Numbered from the stretch's first letter, positions 8,192-14,846 are shown. The stretch is 16,706 nucleotides of DNA from Betaproteobacteria bacterium (GCA_016177355.1 JACOVL010000134.1:1-16706); one strand, 5' to 3'. Numbers and translations are program-made. Notes: generated from the letters alone by a model not told the origin.

Positions 8192-8469
8192 GGTTTTGCC
8201 TCCGGCGCGGCGGGCGGCACCACCTGGATGCGTGCAGGCGGCGGCACGCGCATGCCGAGCGCCCGGGCGGCGATTTTTTCCACGCGCGCGTGGGTCGCCC
8301 ACGTGCTTTGCTCGAGCTGCAGCTGCCCCCATTCCACATCGATCCGCTTGCCGAGCTCCTGCTCCTTTTGCAGCTCGACGTAGAGCTTCCGCGCCTGGTG
8401 CTGGGAGGTGACAAGCGCGAGCGCGCAGCCGATGAGGATCGCCAGCAGCATGAGACTGATCCGAACCAT
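8188..8469 (-). CDS. ftsL: FtsL, division protein (bitopic, coiled coil)
   Basis: A 93-aa protein with a short cytoplasmic tip, one membrane helix (about 4-22, ISLMLLAILIGCALALV) and a charged, heptad-like periplasmic segment (about 27-60). This is the FtsL layout; in the divisome FtsL joins FtsB and FtsQ and activates FtsWI. Sequence identity in this family is always low, so the call rests on size, topology, the typical ARKLYVELQKEQ-like stretch and the position between rsmH and ftsI. The ATG at 8469 shares one base with the rsmH stop (TGATG). The C terminus is proline-rich. Upstream in-frame codons lie within rsmH and are not used. Confidence 0.9.
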   Translation of the reverse strand: MVRISLMLLAILIGCALALVTSQHQARKLYVELQKEQELGKRIDVEWGQLQLEQSTWATHARVEKIAARALGMRVPPPARIQVVPPAAPEAKP

Positions 8470-9398
8470 CACGCCGCCTGCTTCTCGGCGATCCGCATGA
8501 CCGCGCTGCGCGCGCGCGGGTTGGCCGCGACCTCGGCGGCAGCGGGCCTCACCGCGCGTCCGACGAGGCGCAGCTGCGGCCGGGCGAGATCGCGGGCGCG
8601 CACCGGCAGCCGCGGCGGCAGCCGGTCGGCGCGGGCGAGGTCGCGCAGGAAGCGCTTGACGATACGGTCCTCGAGGGAATGGAAGCTGATCACCACCAGG
8701 CGCCCTGCGGGGGCGAGAAGTTCCACGCATTGGGGCAGGACTAGCGACAATTCCTCAAGCTCCTGATTGATGTGAATCCGTACAGCTTGAAACGTGCGCG
8801 TCGCCGGTTCCTGGCGTGGCTCGCGCGCAGGAATGGCTTCCGCCACGAGTGCGGCAAGTTGTCGTGTGCTGTCGACAGGTCCCCGCGCTCGAGCCGCAAC
8901 AATCGCTGCTGCAATCTGTTTAGCAAACCGTTCTTCGCCATAGGTTCTTATCACCTCCCGGAGTTCCCTCTCGCCCGCCCGGGCGAGCCATTGCGCCGCC
9001 GTGATGCCGCCACTGGTGTCCATGCGCATGTCGAGTGGCGCATCGGACCGAAAGCTGAACCCGCGCTGCGGGTCGTCGAGCTGCGGCGAGGAGACGCCGA
9101 GATCGAGCAGGATGCCGTCGACGCGGCCGACCCCCGTCCGCGCGAGCAGCGCGCCGAGCCGGCTGAACGTCCCATGCATGATCGAGAACCGGCCATCCCC
9201 GACCTCTTTTGCCGCGGCCACCGCCGCCGGATCGCGGTCCAGCGCGACGAGCCTGCCCGCCGCCCCGAGCCGGGACAGGATCAGCCGGCTGTGTCCGCCG
9301 CGACCGTATGTGCAATCCACGTAGATGCCGTCCGCGCGCACGTTCAATCCATCCACTGCCTGCTGCGGCAGGACCGCGGTATGTGAGCCTCCGCTCAC
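8469..9398 (-). CDS. rsmH: RsmH, 16S rRNA (cytosine-1402-N4) methyltransferase
   Basis: SAM-dependent enzyme (formerly MraW) that methylates N4 of C1402 in 16S rRNA. RsmI, also encoded in this window, methylates the 2'-O of the same nucleotide. 309 aa. Seen: SHTAVL at the N terminus, DCTYGRGGHS (28-37, SAM loop), LDRDP (53-57), LDLGVSSPQLD (98-108), PLDMRMD (121-127) and ISFHSLEDRIVKRF near the C terminus. The start is GTG 9398, overlapping the mraZ stop as GTGA, with GGAGGG 9 nt upstream. This start codon lies inside a perfect 7-bp hairpin, which suggests coupling to mraZ translation. The frame stays open far upstream through mraZ, but homology begins at SHTAVL. Confidence 0.96.
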   Translation of the reverse strand: MSGGSHTAVLPQQAVDGLNVRADGIYVDCTYGRGGHSRLILSRLGAAGRLVALDRDPAAVAAAKEVGDGRFSIMHGTFSRLGALLARTGVGRVDGILLDLGVSSPQLDDPQRGFSFRSDAPLDMRMDTSGGITAAQWLARAGERELREVIRTYGEERFAKQIAAAIVAARARGPVDSTRQLAALVAEAIPAREPRQEPATRTFQAVRIHINQELEELSLVLPQCVELLAPAGRLVVISFHSLEDRIVKRFLRDLARADRLPPRLPVRARDLARPQLRLVGRAVRPAAAEVAANPRARSAVMRIAEKQAA

Positions 9399-9399
9399 A
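9382..9399 (-). promoter_or_regulatory. Hairpin enclosing the rsmH start codon
   Basis: On the mRNA strand TGTGAGC and GCTCACA form a perfect 7-bp stem around a GGAG loop. The stem contains the mraZ stop codon and the rsmH GTG (9398-9396). A ribosome finishing mraZ would melt it, so the structure would tie rsmH translation to mraZ. The pairing is seen directly; the regulatory role is inferred. Confidence 0.55.
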
Positions 9400-9841
9400 A
9401 GGAGAAGCCCTCCAGTTCGGGCGGCAGGCCGCCCGAGCCGAAACCACCGGTCTTGTCCATCAACTGCTCCCACTGCTCCTGGTTCCAGAGCTCGAATTTG
9501 GCTCCCTGCCCCACGAGCACCACGTTCTTTCCAAGTTGCGCGTAATCCCGCAGCGCGGACGAGATGAGAATGCGGCCGGTCGCGTCCAGCTGGGCGTCTT
9601 CGGCGTAGCCGACGATCCGCCGCTGCAGCTCGCGGATCTGCGCGTTGAAGCTCGACAGCTGCATGAGCTTCTGTTCGATCGGTTCCCAGTCGGGAAGGGG
9701 ATAGATGAGCAGGCAGCGGTCGGAGTCCGCGGTGATCACCAGGTGACCACTGCAGCGCGCAAGCAGGCTGTCGCGGTAGCGCGCCGGCACCGCGAGCCGC
9801 CCCTTGCTGTCGAGATTCAGTTGTGCGACGCCCCGAAACAC
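9395..9841 (-). CDS. mraZ: MraZ, dcw operon transcriptional regulator
   Basis: DNA-binding regulator of the dcw operon, first gene of the cluster, 148 aa. It has the two AbrB/SpoVT-like half-domains of the family: DSKGRLAVPARYRDSL (11-26) and LDATGRILISSALRDYA (about 85-101). MraZ is known to form a ring and to bind spaced TGGGN repeats before its own gene, repressing it. Such repeats are present here at 9890-9924. The start is GTG 9841 (GTGTTTCGG), with a G-rich Shine-Dalgarno (GGGGGG) 4 nt upstream. The ATG at 9882 is out of frame. The N terminus MFRGVAQLNLDSKGR matches the family without extension. Confidence 0.97.
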   Translation of the reverse strand: MFRGVAQLNLDSKGRLAVPARYRDSLLARCSGHLVITADSDRCLLIYPLPDWEPIEQKLMQLSSFNAQIRELQRRIVGYAEDAQLDATGRILISSALRDYAQLGKNVVLVGQGAKFELWNQEQWEQLMDKTGGFGSGGLPPELEGFSL

Positions 9842-9889
9842 GAGCCCCCCAGATCAAGCGGGCGTAAGCGTCCTCCTCCCATGCGAGAT

Positions 9890-9924
9890 GACACTTTGTC
9901 CCACTTTTCTCCACTTCTTCCCAC
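9890..9924 (-). promoter_or_regulatory. MraZ operator: four boxes at 10-bp spacing
   Basis: On the minus strand GTGGG (9924-9920), GTGGA (9914-9910), GTGGG (9904-9900) and GTGTC (9894-9890) are spaced exactly 10 bp apart. This is one helical turn and the spacing known for MraZ boxes. Boxes 1 and 3 match the consensus; 2 and 4 are degenerate. They overlap the -10 edge and the predicted transcription start, as expected for autorepression. Confidence 0.85.
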
Positions 9925-9952
9925 TATATTGAATAGCAGGGGGTCCGGTCAA
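9923..9952 (-). promoter_or_regulatory. Promoter of the mraZ-ftsW operon
   Basis: On the minus strand TTGACC (9952-9947) and TATAGT (9928-9923) are separated by 18 bp, one mismatch each from the sigma70 consensus. Transcription would start near 9916, giving a leader of about 75 nt. The -10 box abuts the first MraZ box. Confidence 0.8.
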
Positions 9953-10111
9953 GCGTAATTGAGCCGTTTCTGTATTTAGGACAAAGACTTATGACTCATA
10001 ATTGAGGCCGGTTTTAGCTGGTAACAAGATCTTAATTTATCTTAAAAACAGGGCTATAAAACATGAACTGAAGGTAACGCTTTAAGTTTGGGGGTGTCGT
10101 CGTACGGGGGA
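9953..10111 (-). other. AT-rich non-coding spacer between mraZ promoter and rnpB terminator
   Basis: About 160 bp with no credible gene and clearly more AT than the flanks. It holds a perfect 13-bp palindrome, TTATGACTCATAA (9989-10001), about 37 bp upstream of the mraZ -35, and a direct repeat ATCTTAA (10029-10035 and 10039-10045) spaced 10 bp. These may be regulator sites or an UP-like element. I recognise neither. Confidence 0.5.
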
Positions 10112-10151
10112 TCAAGAAAATCCCGCCTGTTGCGGGTGAGCAACAGACGGG
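10112..10151 (-). terminator. Rho-independent terminator after rnpB
   Basis: On the minus strand a 12-bp stem (CCCGTCTGTTGC against GCAACAGGCGGG, one G-U pair) closes a 6-nt loop and is followed by ATTTTCTT. It lies about 12 nt beyond the RNase P RNA 3' end. Confidence 0.9.
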
Positions 10152-10162
10152 ATCGAGAAGAG

Positions 10163-10593
10163 AGGGGAAGCCGGCCTGTAAGCCGGGTTCTGTGAGAGAC
10201 CTTGCGGTCTCCGGCAGTCATTCCTCTAGGCCCTGGATTGCTCCAGGGCTCGAGCCACCTACCCGCAAGCTCGGCGGGTCGCGTCAGCGCTTGCCTATTT
10301 GGTGTTGCTCCGGGTGCAGGTTGCCTCGTTTCACCCTCGTCTTCGTCCTGTGTTCTGAATCGGAGACATTTCGGTCCCCTACCCATTTCTACGAGACTTT
10401 GCCGCCTCGCGGCGTCAAAGTCCGGAACACAGGCCTCGACGAGACTCGTCTCTGTGGCCCTGTTGCTCGCCTCGCGGCGGGCGGTGATTAGCCGCCACCC
10501 TACCCTGTGGAGCCCGGACTTTCCTCTCCGCACGGTACGAACCATCGTAAAGGCTCGCTTGTTCCGCGCGCAGCGGCTGCCCGGCCGGCTTCC
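10163..10593 (-). ncRNA. rnpB: RNase P RNA, type A
   Basis: Catalytic RNA that removes 5' leaders from pre-tRNAs. Read on the minus strand, the ends GAAGCCGGCC (from 10592) and GGCCGGCTTC (to 10167) pair as P1. Conserved pieces occur in order: GAGGAAAGTCCGGGC, CCACAGAGAC, AGGGTGAAAC, CACCCGGAGCAA, CCAAATAGG, GGCCTAGAGGAATGACTG and ACAGAACCCGGCTTACAG. At about 430 nt it is longer than E. coli's 377. The surplus is in the arm between ACAGAGAC and AGGGTGAAAC (P12 region), where CTGTGTTC (10432-10425) pairs with GAACACAG (10355-10348) and encloses 69 nt with two further hairpins. The exact 5' and 3' ends are estimated to within a few bases. Protein-like frames across it are spurious. Confidence 0.96.
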
Positions 10594-10599
10594 AGGAGT

Positions 10600-10605
10600 A
10601 TTCTA
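10600..10605 (-). promoter_or_regulatory. -10 box of the rnpB promoter
   Basis: TAGAAT on the minus strand ends 6 nt before the GGAAG that begins the RNase P RNA, so transcription would start at the mature 5' end. No good -35 is visible 17 bp upstream (GGAACC only). Confidence 0.6.
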
Positions 10606-10702
10606 CCAGTGCGAGGGCTCCAGGTTCCCCGACCGAAACTTGCCGGGGAGTTCCCCTTCTAACCTTTAACCAGGATTCCGACCCCGGCCGAAGGAGGGTC
10701 TT

Positions 10703-11221
10703 ATGCTGACGCGGCGCAGACTTTATTTCGTGCTACCGGATACCGATAGCGCGCATGGCATGCTCAATGAAATGCTGCTCGCCCGCATTGAAATCAAGCA
10801 CATCCATTTCCTCGGCAAGCGCGGCGCCCTGCCCCCCGATCTGCCCGAGGCGAGCTTTCTGCAAAAAACCGATATCGTCCACGGCGCGCAGCTCGGCATG
10901 GGGATCGGAGGAGTCGCCGGCATCATCGGCGGGCTGCTCATCTGGCGGTTCCCGCCGGGAGATATCTCGCTTGCGCCCGTGACCGTCCTCATCGCCGCCC
11001 TGTTCGGCGCGCTGTTCGGCGTCTGGGTCTCGAGCATGGCGGCGAGCTCGATACCGAACTCCAAGCTCAAGCCGTTTCAAGCCGACATCGAGCAGGGCAG
11101 GCTCCTGATGATGGTGGACGTGCCGATGCTGCAGGTGAAGGAAATCTCGGATCTCATCGCGCAACGCCATCCCGAGGCGGTTTCGGGCGGCTTCGAGCCG
11201 ACGATACCGGCGTTCCCGTAA
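10703..11221 (+). CDS. Small membrane protein with two glycine-rich helices (DUF1269-like)
   Basis: 172 aa. The ATG at 10703 is preceded by AAGGAGG with 5-nt spacing. The N-terminal part (1-60, RRRLYFVLPDTDSA...LLARIEIKHIHFLGKR) looks like a small soluble alpha/beta domain. Two hydrophobic helices follow (about 62-81, rich in GxxxG-like spacing, and 91-112), then a cytoplasm-like tail (120-172) containing an amphipathic segment. The layout resembles the family annotated as DUF1269 in betaproteobacteria, but I make this match from memory and it is not certain. The function is unknown. It stands alone on the plus strand, diverging from rnpB, and converges on chaC with only 11 bp between stops. 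Confidence 0.85.
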   Translation: MLTRRRLYFVLPDTDSAHGMLNEMLLARIEIKHIHFLGKRGALPPDLPEASFLQKTDIVHGAQLGMGIGGVAGIIGGLLIWRFPPGDISLAPVTVLIAALFGALFGVWVSSMAASSIPNSKLKPFQADIEQGRLLMMVDVPMLQVKEISDLIAQRHPEAVSGGFEPTIPAFP

Positions 11222-11232
11222 GCCGCCCCCTC

Positions 11233-11811
11233 TCAACTTCCGCCGGGACGCAACGCGCGCGCCGCCGCGAGCACCCGTTGCAGGTAGTGGTCGCGCACGC
11301 CGAGCTCGGCGAGGTGCTTGAGGGTGCGCACGAGATACTCGATATTGGGGCCCCGGTCGCCTCCCCGGGTCGCAATCAGCCGCGCGGTCTGCTCGACGGA
11401 CAGCCCGCCGGCATAGCCCGGGTGCAGAGGGTCGGCGATGAAAGCGAGGACCCGCACGTCGCTGCCGGGCAGGCGCGCGCGCAGCAGGCGCGGGTGATAG
11501 ACGCCGCGCCGCATCTCGCGCTCCCACAGGGCTTCGAGCGCAGTGGAAACGTCGGAAGCCTCGACCCGGAAAGCGATGCCGCGGCAGGCACCACCCCGGT
11601 CGAGCCCCAGCACCAGGCCGGGCTGCTCCAGGGTGCCGCGCCAGCGGATCGAGTAGATGCAGAGCGCGCGGTGATAGCCGTAAACCAGCGCCGGGGCCCA
11701 CTTTACATAGGGAAACCCCGGATCCCACATCAGCGATCCGTAGCCGAAGATCCACAGATCGCCCGCCGGCAACGCAAGCTCGGAGGGACAGGGGACCGGG
11801 GTATGGGTCAT
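11233..11811 (-). CDS. chaC: ChaC-like gamma-glutamylcyclotransferase
   Basis: 192 aa. ChaC-family enzymes cleave glutathione in the cytoplasm to 5-oxoproline and Cys-Gly. Seen: FGYGSLMWDP (22-31), the substrate-binding YGSL loop; GYHRALC; GLDRGGACRGIAFRV; and WEREM (96-100), with a glutamate in the place of the catalytic acid. The C-terminal NIEYLVRTLKHLAELGVRD is typical of the family. The ATG at 11811 has no strong Shine-Dalgarno, and 46 bp separate it from the pyrC stop upstream. It probably shares the rsmI-pyrC transcript. No terminator is seen between it and the convergent membrane-protein gene. Confidence 0.92.
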   Translation of the reverse strand: MTHTPVPCPSELALPAGDLWIFGYGSLMWDPGFPYVKWAPALVYGYHRALCIYSIRWRGTLEQPGLVLGLDRGGACRGIAFRVEASDVSTALEALWEREMRRGVYHPRLLRARLPGSDVRVLAFIADPLHPGYAGGLSVEQTARLIATRGGDRGPNIEYLVRTLKHLAELGVRDHYLQRVLAAARALRPGGS

Positions 11812-11857
11812 TGCGCGGCGCCCATCAGGCTCTCAACGCCTGAACGCCGCCTTGGGA

Positions 11858-12889
11858 TTACGCAAGCCTCCAGGCAACGCTCCCTCCCGCGCGAAACGGC
11901 ACCAGCTGGTCACGTCCGAAGGCCAGCTGCCGCGGCACCCGCCACTCTCTTTTGATCAGCGTGACGGTGTCGCGATTCAGCGGCAGGCCGTAGAACTGCG
12001 GCCCGAGGCGGCTGGCGAAGTTCTCCAGCTTGTCCAGTGCTCCTGCCGCGGCGAAAGCCTCGGCGTAAAGCTCGATGCCGGCGCGCGCGGTGTAGATGCC
12101 GGCACAGCCGCACTCCGCCTCCTTGGCATGGCGCGCGTGAGGGGCGCTGTCGGTGCCGAGGAAGAACTTGGGACTGCCGCCGGTTGCGGCCGCGATCAAC
12201 GCTACCCGGTGCTCCTCGCGCTTCGCCACCGGCAGGCAATAATGGTGCGGGCGGATGCCGCCGGCAAACAATGCGTTGCGGTTGATGAGCAGATGGTGCG
12301 CGGTGATCGTCGCCGCCACGCGCGCCGGGGCGGAAGCGACGAATTGCACCGCATCGCGCGTCGTGACGTGCTCCAGCACGATCTTGAGGCCCGCGAAACG
12401 CCCGACGAGCGGCGCGAGCACCCGCTCGACGAACGTCTTTTCGCGGTCGAACACGTCCACCCCGGGGTCGGTGACCTCGCCGTGCACCAGGAGCGGCATC
12501 CGGTGCTTTTCCAGCGCCTCGAACACGCGATGGCACCGGGCGAGGTCGGTCACGCCGGCGTCCGAATGGGTGGTCGCGCCGGCCGGGTAGTACTTGACCG
12601 CGTGCACGACGCCGCTCGCCTTCGCCTTGATGATCTCCTCCGGCCGCGTGTTGTCGGTGAGATAAAGCGTCATCAGCGGCTCGAAACGCGCGCGCGCCGG
12701 CAGCGCGGCCAGGATGCGGTTGCGATACTTGAGCGCCAGCGCCGTGGTGGTCACCGGCGGCTTGAGATTGGGCATCACGATGGCCCGCGCAAAGCGGCGC
12801 GCGGTGTCGGGCAGTACCGCGCGCAGGTGTTCTCCGTCCCGCAGGTGCAGATGCCAGTCGTCCGGGCGGATGATGGTGAGGCGGGTCAT
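11858..12889 (-). CDS. pyrC: Dihydroorotase, PyrC type
   Basis: Zinc enzyme of de novo pyrimidine synthesis that interconverts carbamoyl-aspartate and dihydroorotate. 343 aa from ATG 12889, close to E. coli PyrC (348). Metal and catalytic residues are visible: H13 and H15 in DDWHLHLRDG, K99 in AVKYYPAGATT (carboxylated bridging lysine), H136 in LLVHGEVTD, H174 in LEHVTT and D247 in GTDSAPH. It is a short, class II form standing alone, not fused to or paired with pyrB. The frame extends to a GTG at 12928, preceded by AAAGG, which would overlap rsmI. The extra 13 residues are not family-like, so I prefer the ATG, although it lacks a clear Shine-Dalgarno. Confidence 0.95.
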   Translation of the reverse strand: MTRLTIIRPDDWHLHLRDGEHLRAVLPDTARRFARAIVMPNLKPPVTTTALALKYRNRILAALPARARFEPLMTLYLTDNTRPEEIIKAKASGVVHAVKYYPAGATTHSDAGVTDLARCHRVFEALEKHRMPLLVHGEVTDPGVDVFDREKTFVERVLAPLVGRFAGLKIVLEHVTTRDAVQFVASAPARVAATITAHHLLINRNALFAGGIRPHHYCLPVAKREEHRVALIAAATGGSPKFFLGTDSAPHARHAKEAECGCAGIYTARAGIELYAEAFAAAGALDKLENFASRLGPQFYGLPLNRDTVTLIKREWRVPRQLAFGRDQLVPFRAGGSVAWRLA

Positions 12890-12917
12890 GCCGGGTGCAT
12901 GGTAAACGGGAATCGAG

Positions 12918-13805
12918 TCACCGGCCACGGCGTGGGCCTTTCTTCATCTCGAGCGCCATCCGGTAGAGGGTGTTTTTCTTCGCGCCGCTCAACTTCGTTG
13001 CAAGCTCCACCGCCCGGCTCAACGGCAACTCCCCGAGCAGCGCCTCCAGGATGCGCCGCGCCGCGCCGGGATCCGTGGCGGGTGTGTCCGCGCCTTCCAC
13101 GATCAGCACGAATTCCCCGCGCCGGCGGTCCGGGTTCTCCGCCATCCATGCAGCCGCTTCTGCGAGCGTGCAAGCGCGTATGGTCTCGAAGAGCTTGGTG
13201 AGCTCCCGCGCCATCACGATGCGCCGCCCGCCTCCCAGCGCGGCGCGCAAGTCGCCGAGCGTGGCGACGACGCGATGCGGTGCCTCGTAGAACACCAGCG
13301 TGTACGGAATTGCCGCCACGGCCGCCAGCGCGCGCTTGCGCTCGCCCGGCCGCGCCGGCAGGAACCCGTAGAACAGGAAGTGCGGCGCCGCGAAACCGGA
13401 CGCGGAGAGCGCGGCGACTGCGGCGTTCGCCCCGGGAACCGGCGTCACCGGGTAACCCGCATCGCGCGCCGCGGCGATCAGCAGCGCGCCCGGGTCGGAA
13501 ATCGCGGGCGTCCCGGCGTCGGCGACCAGCGCGATCGACCGGCCCTCCGCCAGCAATCCGAGCACCTGCCCGGTCACGCGCCTTTCATTGTGCTCGTGGA
13601 CGGCGATGAGGCGCCGGGTGATGCCGTAATGGGAGAGCAGCCGCCCGGTGATGCGCGTGTCTTCCGCCGCCACCGCATCCGCGTTGCTCAGCACGTCGAG
13701 CGCCCTCAAGCTGATATCGCGCAGGTTTCCAATCGGCGTCGCCACTACATATAATGTCGCTCTCCGCTTCCCCTCGCTCCCTTCATGCGCTGCGGCGTGT
13801 TCCAT
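12918..13805 (-). CDS. rsmI: RsmI, 16S rRNA (cytidine-1402-2'-O)-methyltransferase
   Basis: SAM-dependent tetrapyrrole-methylase-fold enzyme that 2'-O-methylates C1402 of 16S rRNA, the base RsmH N4-methylates. 295 aa. Seen: LYVVATPIGNLRDISLRAL (18-36), AEDTR (46-50), ADAGTPAISDPG (about 94-105), PVPGANAAVAALSASG, FYEAPHRV and the C-terminal helical tail with KNTLYRMAL. The ATG at 13805 is the only usable start ahead of LYVVATPIG. That places the first 21 bp across the 5' end of the divergent lpoA-like gene (ATG 13785). pyrC follows 28 bp downstream. A TATAGT box at 13843-13838 is a candidate promoter. Confidence 0.95.
   Translation of the reverse strand: MEHAAAHEGSEGKRRATLYVVATPIGNLRDISLRALDVLSNADAVAAEDTRITGRLLSHYGITRRLIAVHEHNERRVTGQVLGLLAEGRSIALVADAGTPAISDPGALLIAAARDAGYPVTPVPGANAAVAALSASGFAAPHFLFYGFLPARPGERKRALAAVAAIPYTLVFYEAPHRVVATLGDLRAALGGGRRIVMARELTKLFETIRACTLAEAAAWMAENPDRRRGEFVLIVEGADTPATDPGAARRILEALLGELPLSRAVELATKLSGAKKNTLYRMALEMKKGPRRGR
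13726..13755 (+). promoter_or_regulatory. Candidate promoter of the lpoA-like operon
   Basis: TTTCCA (13726-13731), an 18-bp spacer and a perfect TATAAT (13750-13755). The start site would be near 13762, 23 nt before the ATG. The promoter lies entirely inside the 5' coding end of rsmI, whose LYV codons supply the -10 sequence. Confidence 0.6.
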
Positions 13806-14846
13806 CGCTGGCTGGTCGTGCCCCTCGCTGCGGCGATACTATACGGCGGCACATCCGCATTGGCCAGCGAAGCCGAGGCCCCGCACATCGCGCTGCTGCT
13901 GCCGCTCGGTTCGAGCGCGTTCGGACGCCATGCCGAAGCTGTGAAGAACGGTTTTCTCGGCGCAGCCAAGATCCAGGGCGGCACGCCGCTGCCGCTGCGC
14001 ATTTACGCGGTGGGCGATGATACGCGGCAGGTCGTGGAAGGCTACCGCAAGGCGCTCGCCGCCGGCGCCCGCTTCGTGGTGGGGCCGCTCACCCGCGACG
14101 GTGTCACGGCGGTCGCCGACGGCCCGGTGCCGGTCCCCACGCTCGCGCTCAACGTGCCGGAAGGCGGCGGAAGGCTGCCCGCCAACCTGTATCTGTTCAG
14201 CCTCCAGGCGGAAGCCGAGGCGCGGCAGGTGGCGCGTCTCGCCTACCTGGAGGGCCGCCGCAACGCGTTCACCATCAGCGGCGACACGCAGATCCTGAAA
14301 CGTATCCACCAGGCGTTCGTCGAGGAATTCTCGCGTCTCGGCGGCACGCACGTCACGGAATTCGCCTACACGGCCGATCCCGCCGCGCTGTCCAGGCTCA
14401 AGCAGGCCGCCGGACTGGAAGTCGCCGATATGGCGTTTCTCGCGCTGGACTTTGCGCGCGCGCGTCTCACCCGGCCGTATCTCGACCCGCTGGCGCTCTA
14501 CGCCACATCGCAGGTGCATCCCGGCAACGCCGGCCCGCTCGCCGGGTTCGACCTGGCCGGCGTGCGCTTCCTCGACATGCCGTGGCTGCTGCAACCCGAC
14601 CATCCGGCGGTCATGGTCTATCCGCGGATGGATCCCCGCGATAGCGTCGAACTCGACCGCTTCTACGCGCTGGGAATAGACGCTCTCCGGATCGCACAGT
14701 CGCTGCTCGCCGGAGGATTTCCCGCCGCGCTCGATGGTGTCACCGGCCGCATCACGCTCGAGCGCGACCGGCAGTTCGCGCGCGGTCTCACCGCCGCGCA
14801 GTTCAGCCAGGGCAAGCCGGCGGTGGCGGGCAGGCCCCTCCCATGA
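13785..14846 (+). CDS. LpoA-like penicillin-binding protein activator (LppC family), short form
   Basis: 353 aa. The LppC/LpoA family has a periplasmic-binding-protein fold; E. coli LpoA activates PBP1A from the outer membrane. Seen: an N-terminal export signal (hydrophobic 9-22, likely cut after SALA at 27), then HIALLLPLGSSAFG, VVGPLTRDGV, LALNVPEG, LYATSQVHPG, GVRFLDMPWLL and FYALGIDALRIA, all typical of the LpoA C-terminal domain. Two points differ from E. coli LpoA: no lipobox cysteine (the only early Cys is residue 3), and no N-terminal helical TPR-like domain. GTG 13797 is an alternative start. The stop overlaps yraN as ATGA, so the two are probably cotranscribed. Activator function is inferred from family and synteny. 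Confidence 0.86.
   Translation: MRCGVFHRWLVVPLAAAILYGGTSALASEAEAPHIALLLPLGSSAFGRHAEAVKNGFLGAAKIQGGTPLPLRIYAVGDDTRQVVEGYRKALAAGARFVVGPLTRDGVTAVADGPVPVPTLALNVPEGGGRLPANLYLFSLQAEAEARQVARLAYLEGRRNAFTISGDTQILKRIHQAFVEEFSRLGGTHVTEFAYTADPAALSRLKQAAGLEVADMAFLALDFARARLTRPYLDPLALYATSQVHPGNAGPLAGFDLAGVRFLDMPWLLQPDHPAVMVYPRMDPRDSVELDRFYALGIDALRIAQSLLAGGFPAALDGVTGRITLERDRQFARGLTAAQFSQGKPAVAGRPLP

Noticed and set aside
8192..8332. Longer FtsI start
   Set aside because: It reads across ftsL out of frame; ATG 8191 with GGAGG gives the normal short cytoplasmic tip and membrane helix.
9399..9914. 481-aa version of RsmH starting upstream of mraZ
   Set aside because: The added part is a shadow of mraZ; homology starts at SHTAVL just after GTG 9398.
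10627..10648. Small hairpin CCCCGGC/GTCGGGG upstream of rnpB
   Set aside because: A 7-bp stem with a G-U pair and no T-tract. It could be chance in GC-rich DNA, and I see no gene it would terminate.
10054..10669. Protein-like open frames across 10054-10669 on both strands
   Set aside because: They lie over the RNase P RNA gene, its terminator and promoter; the translations have no domain features.
12890..12928. GTG start at 12928 for PyrC
   Set aside because: It has a possible Shine-Dalgarno, but the added 13 residues are not family-like and would overlap rsmI by 11 nt. Kept only as an alternative.
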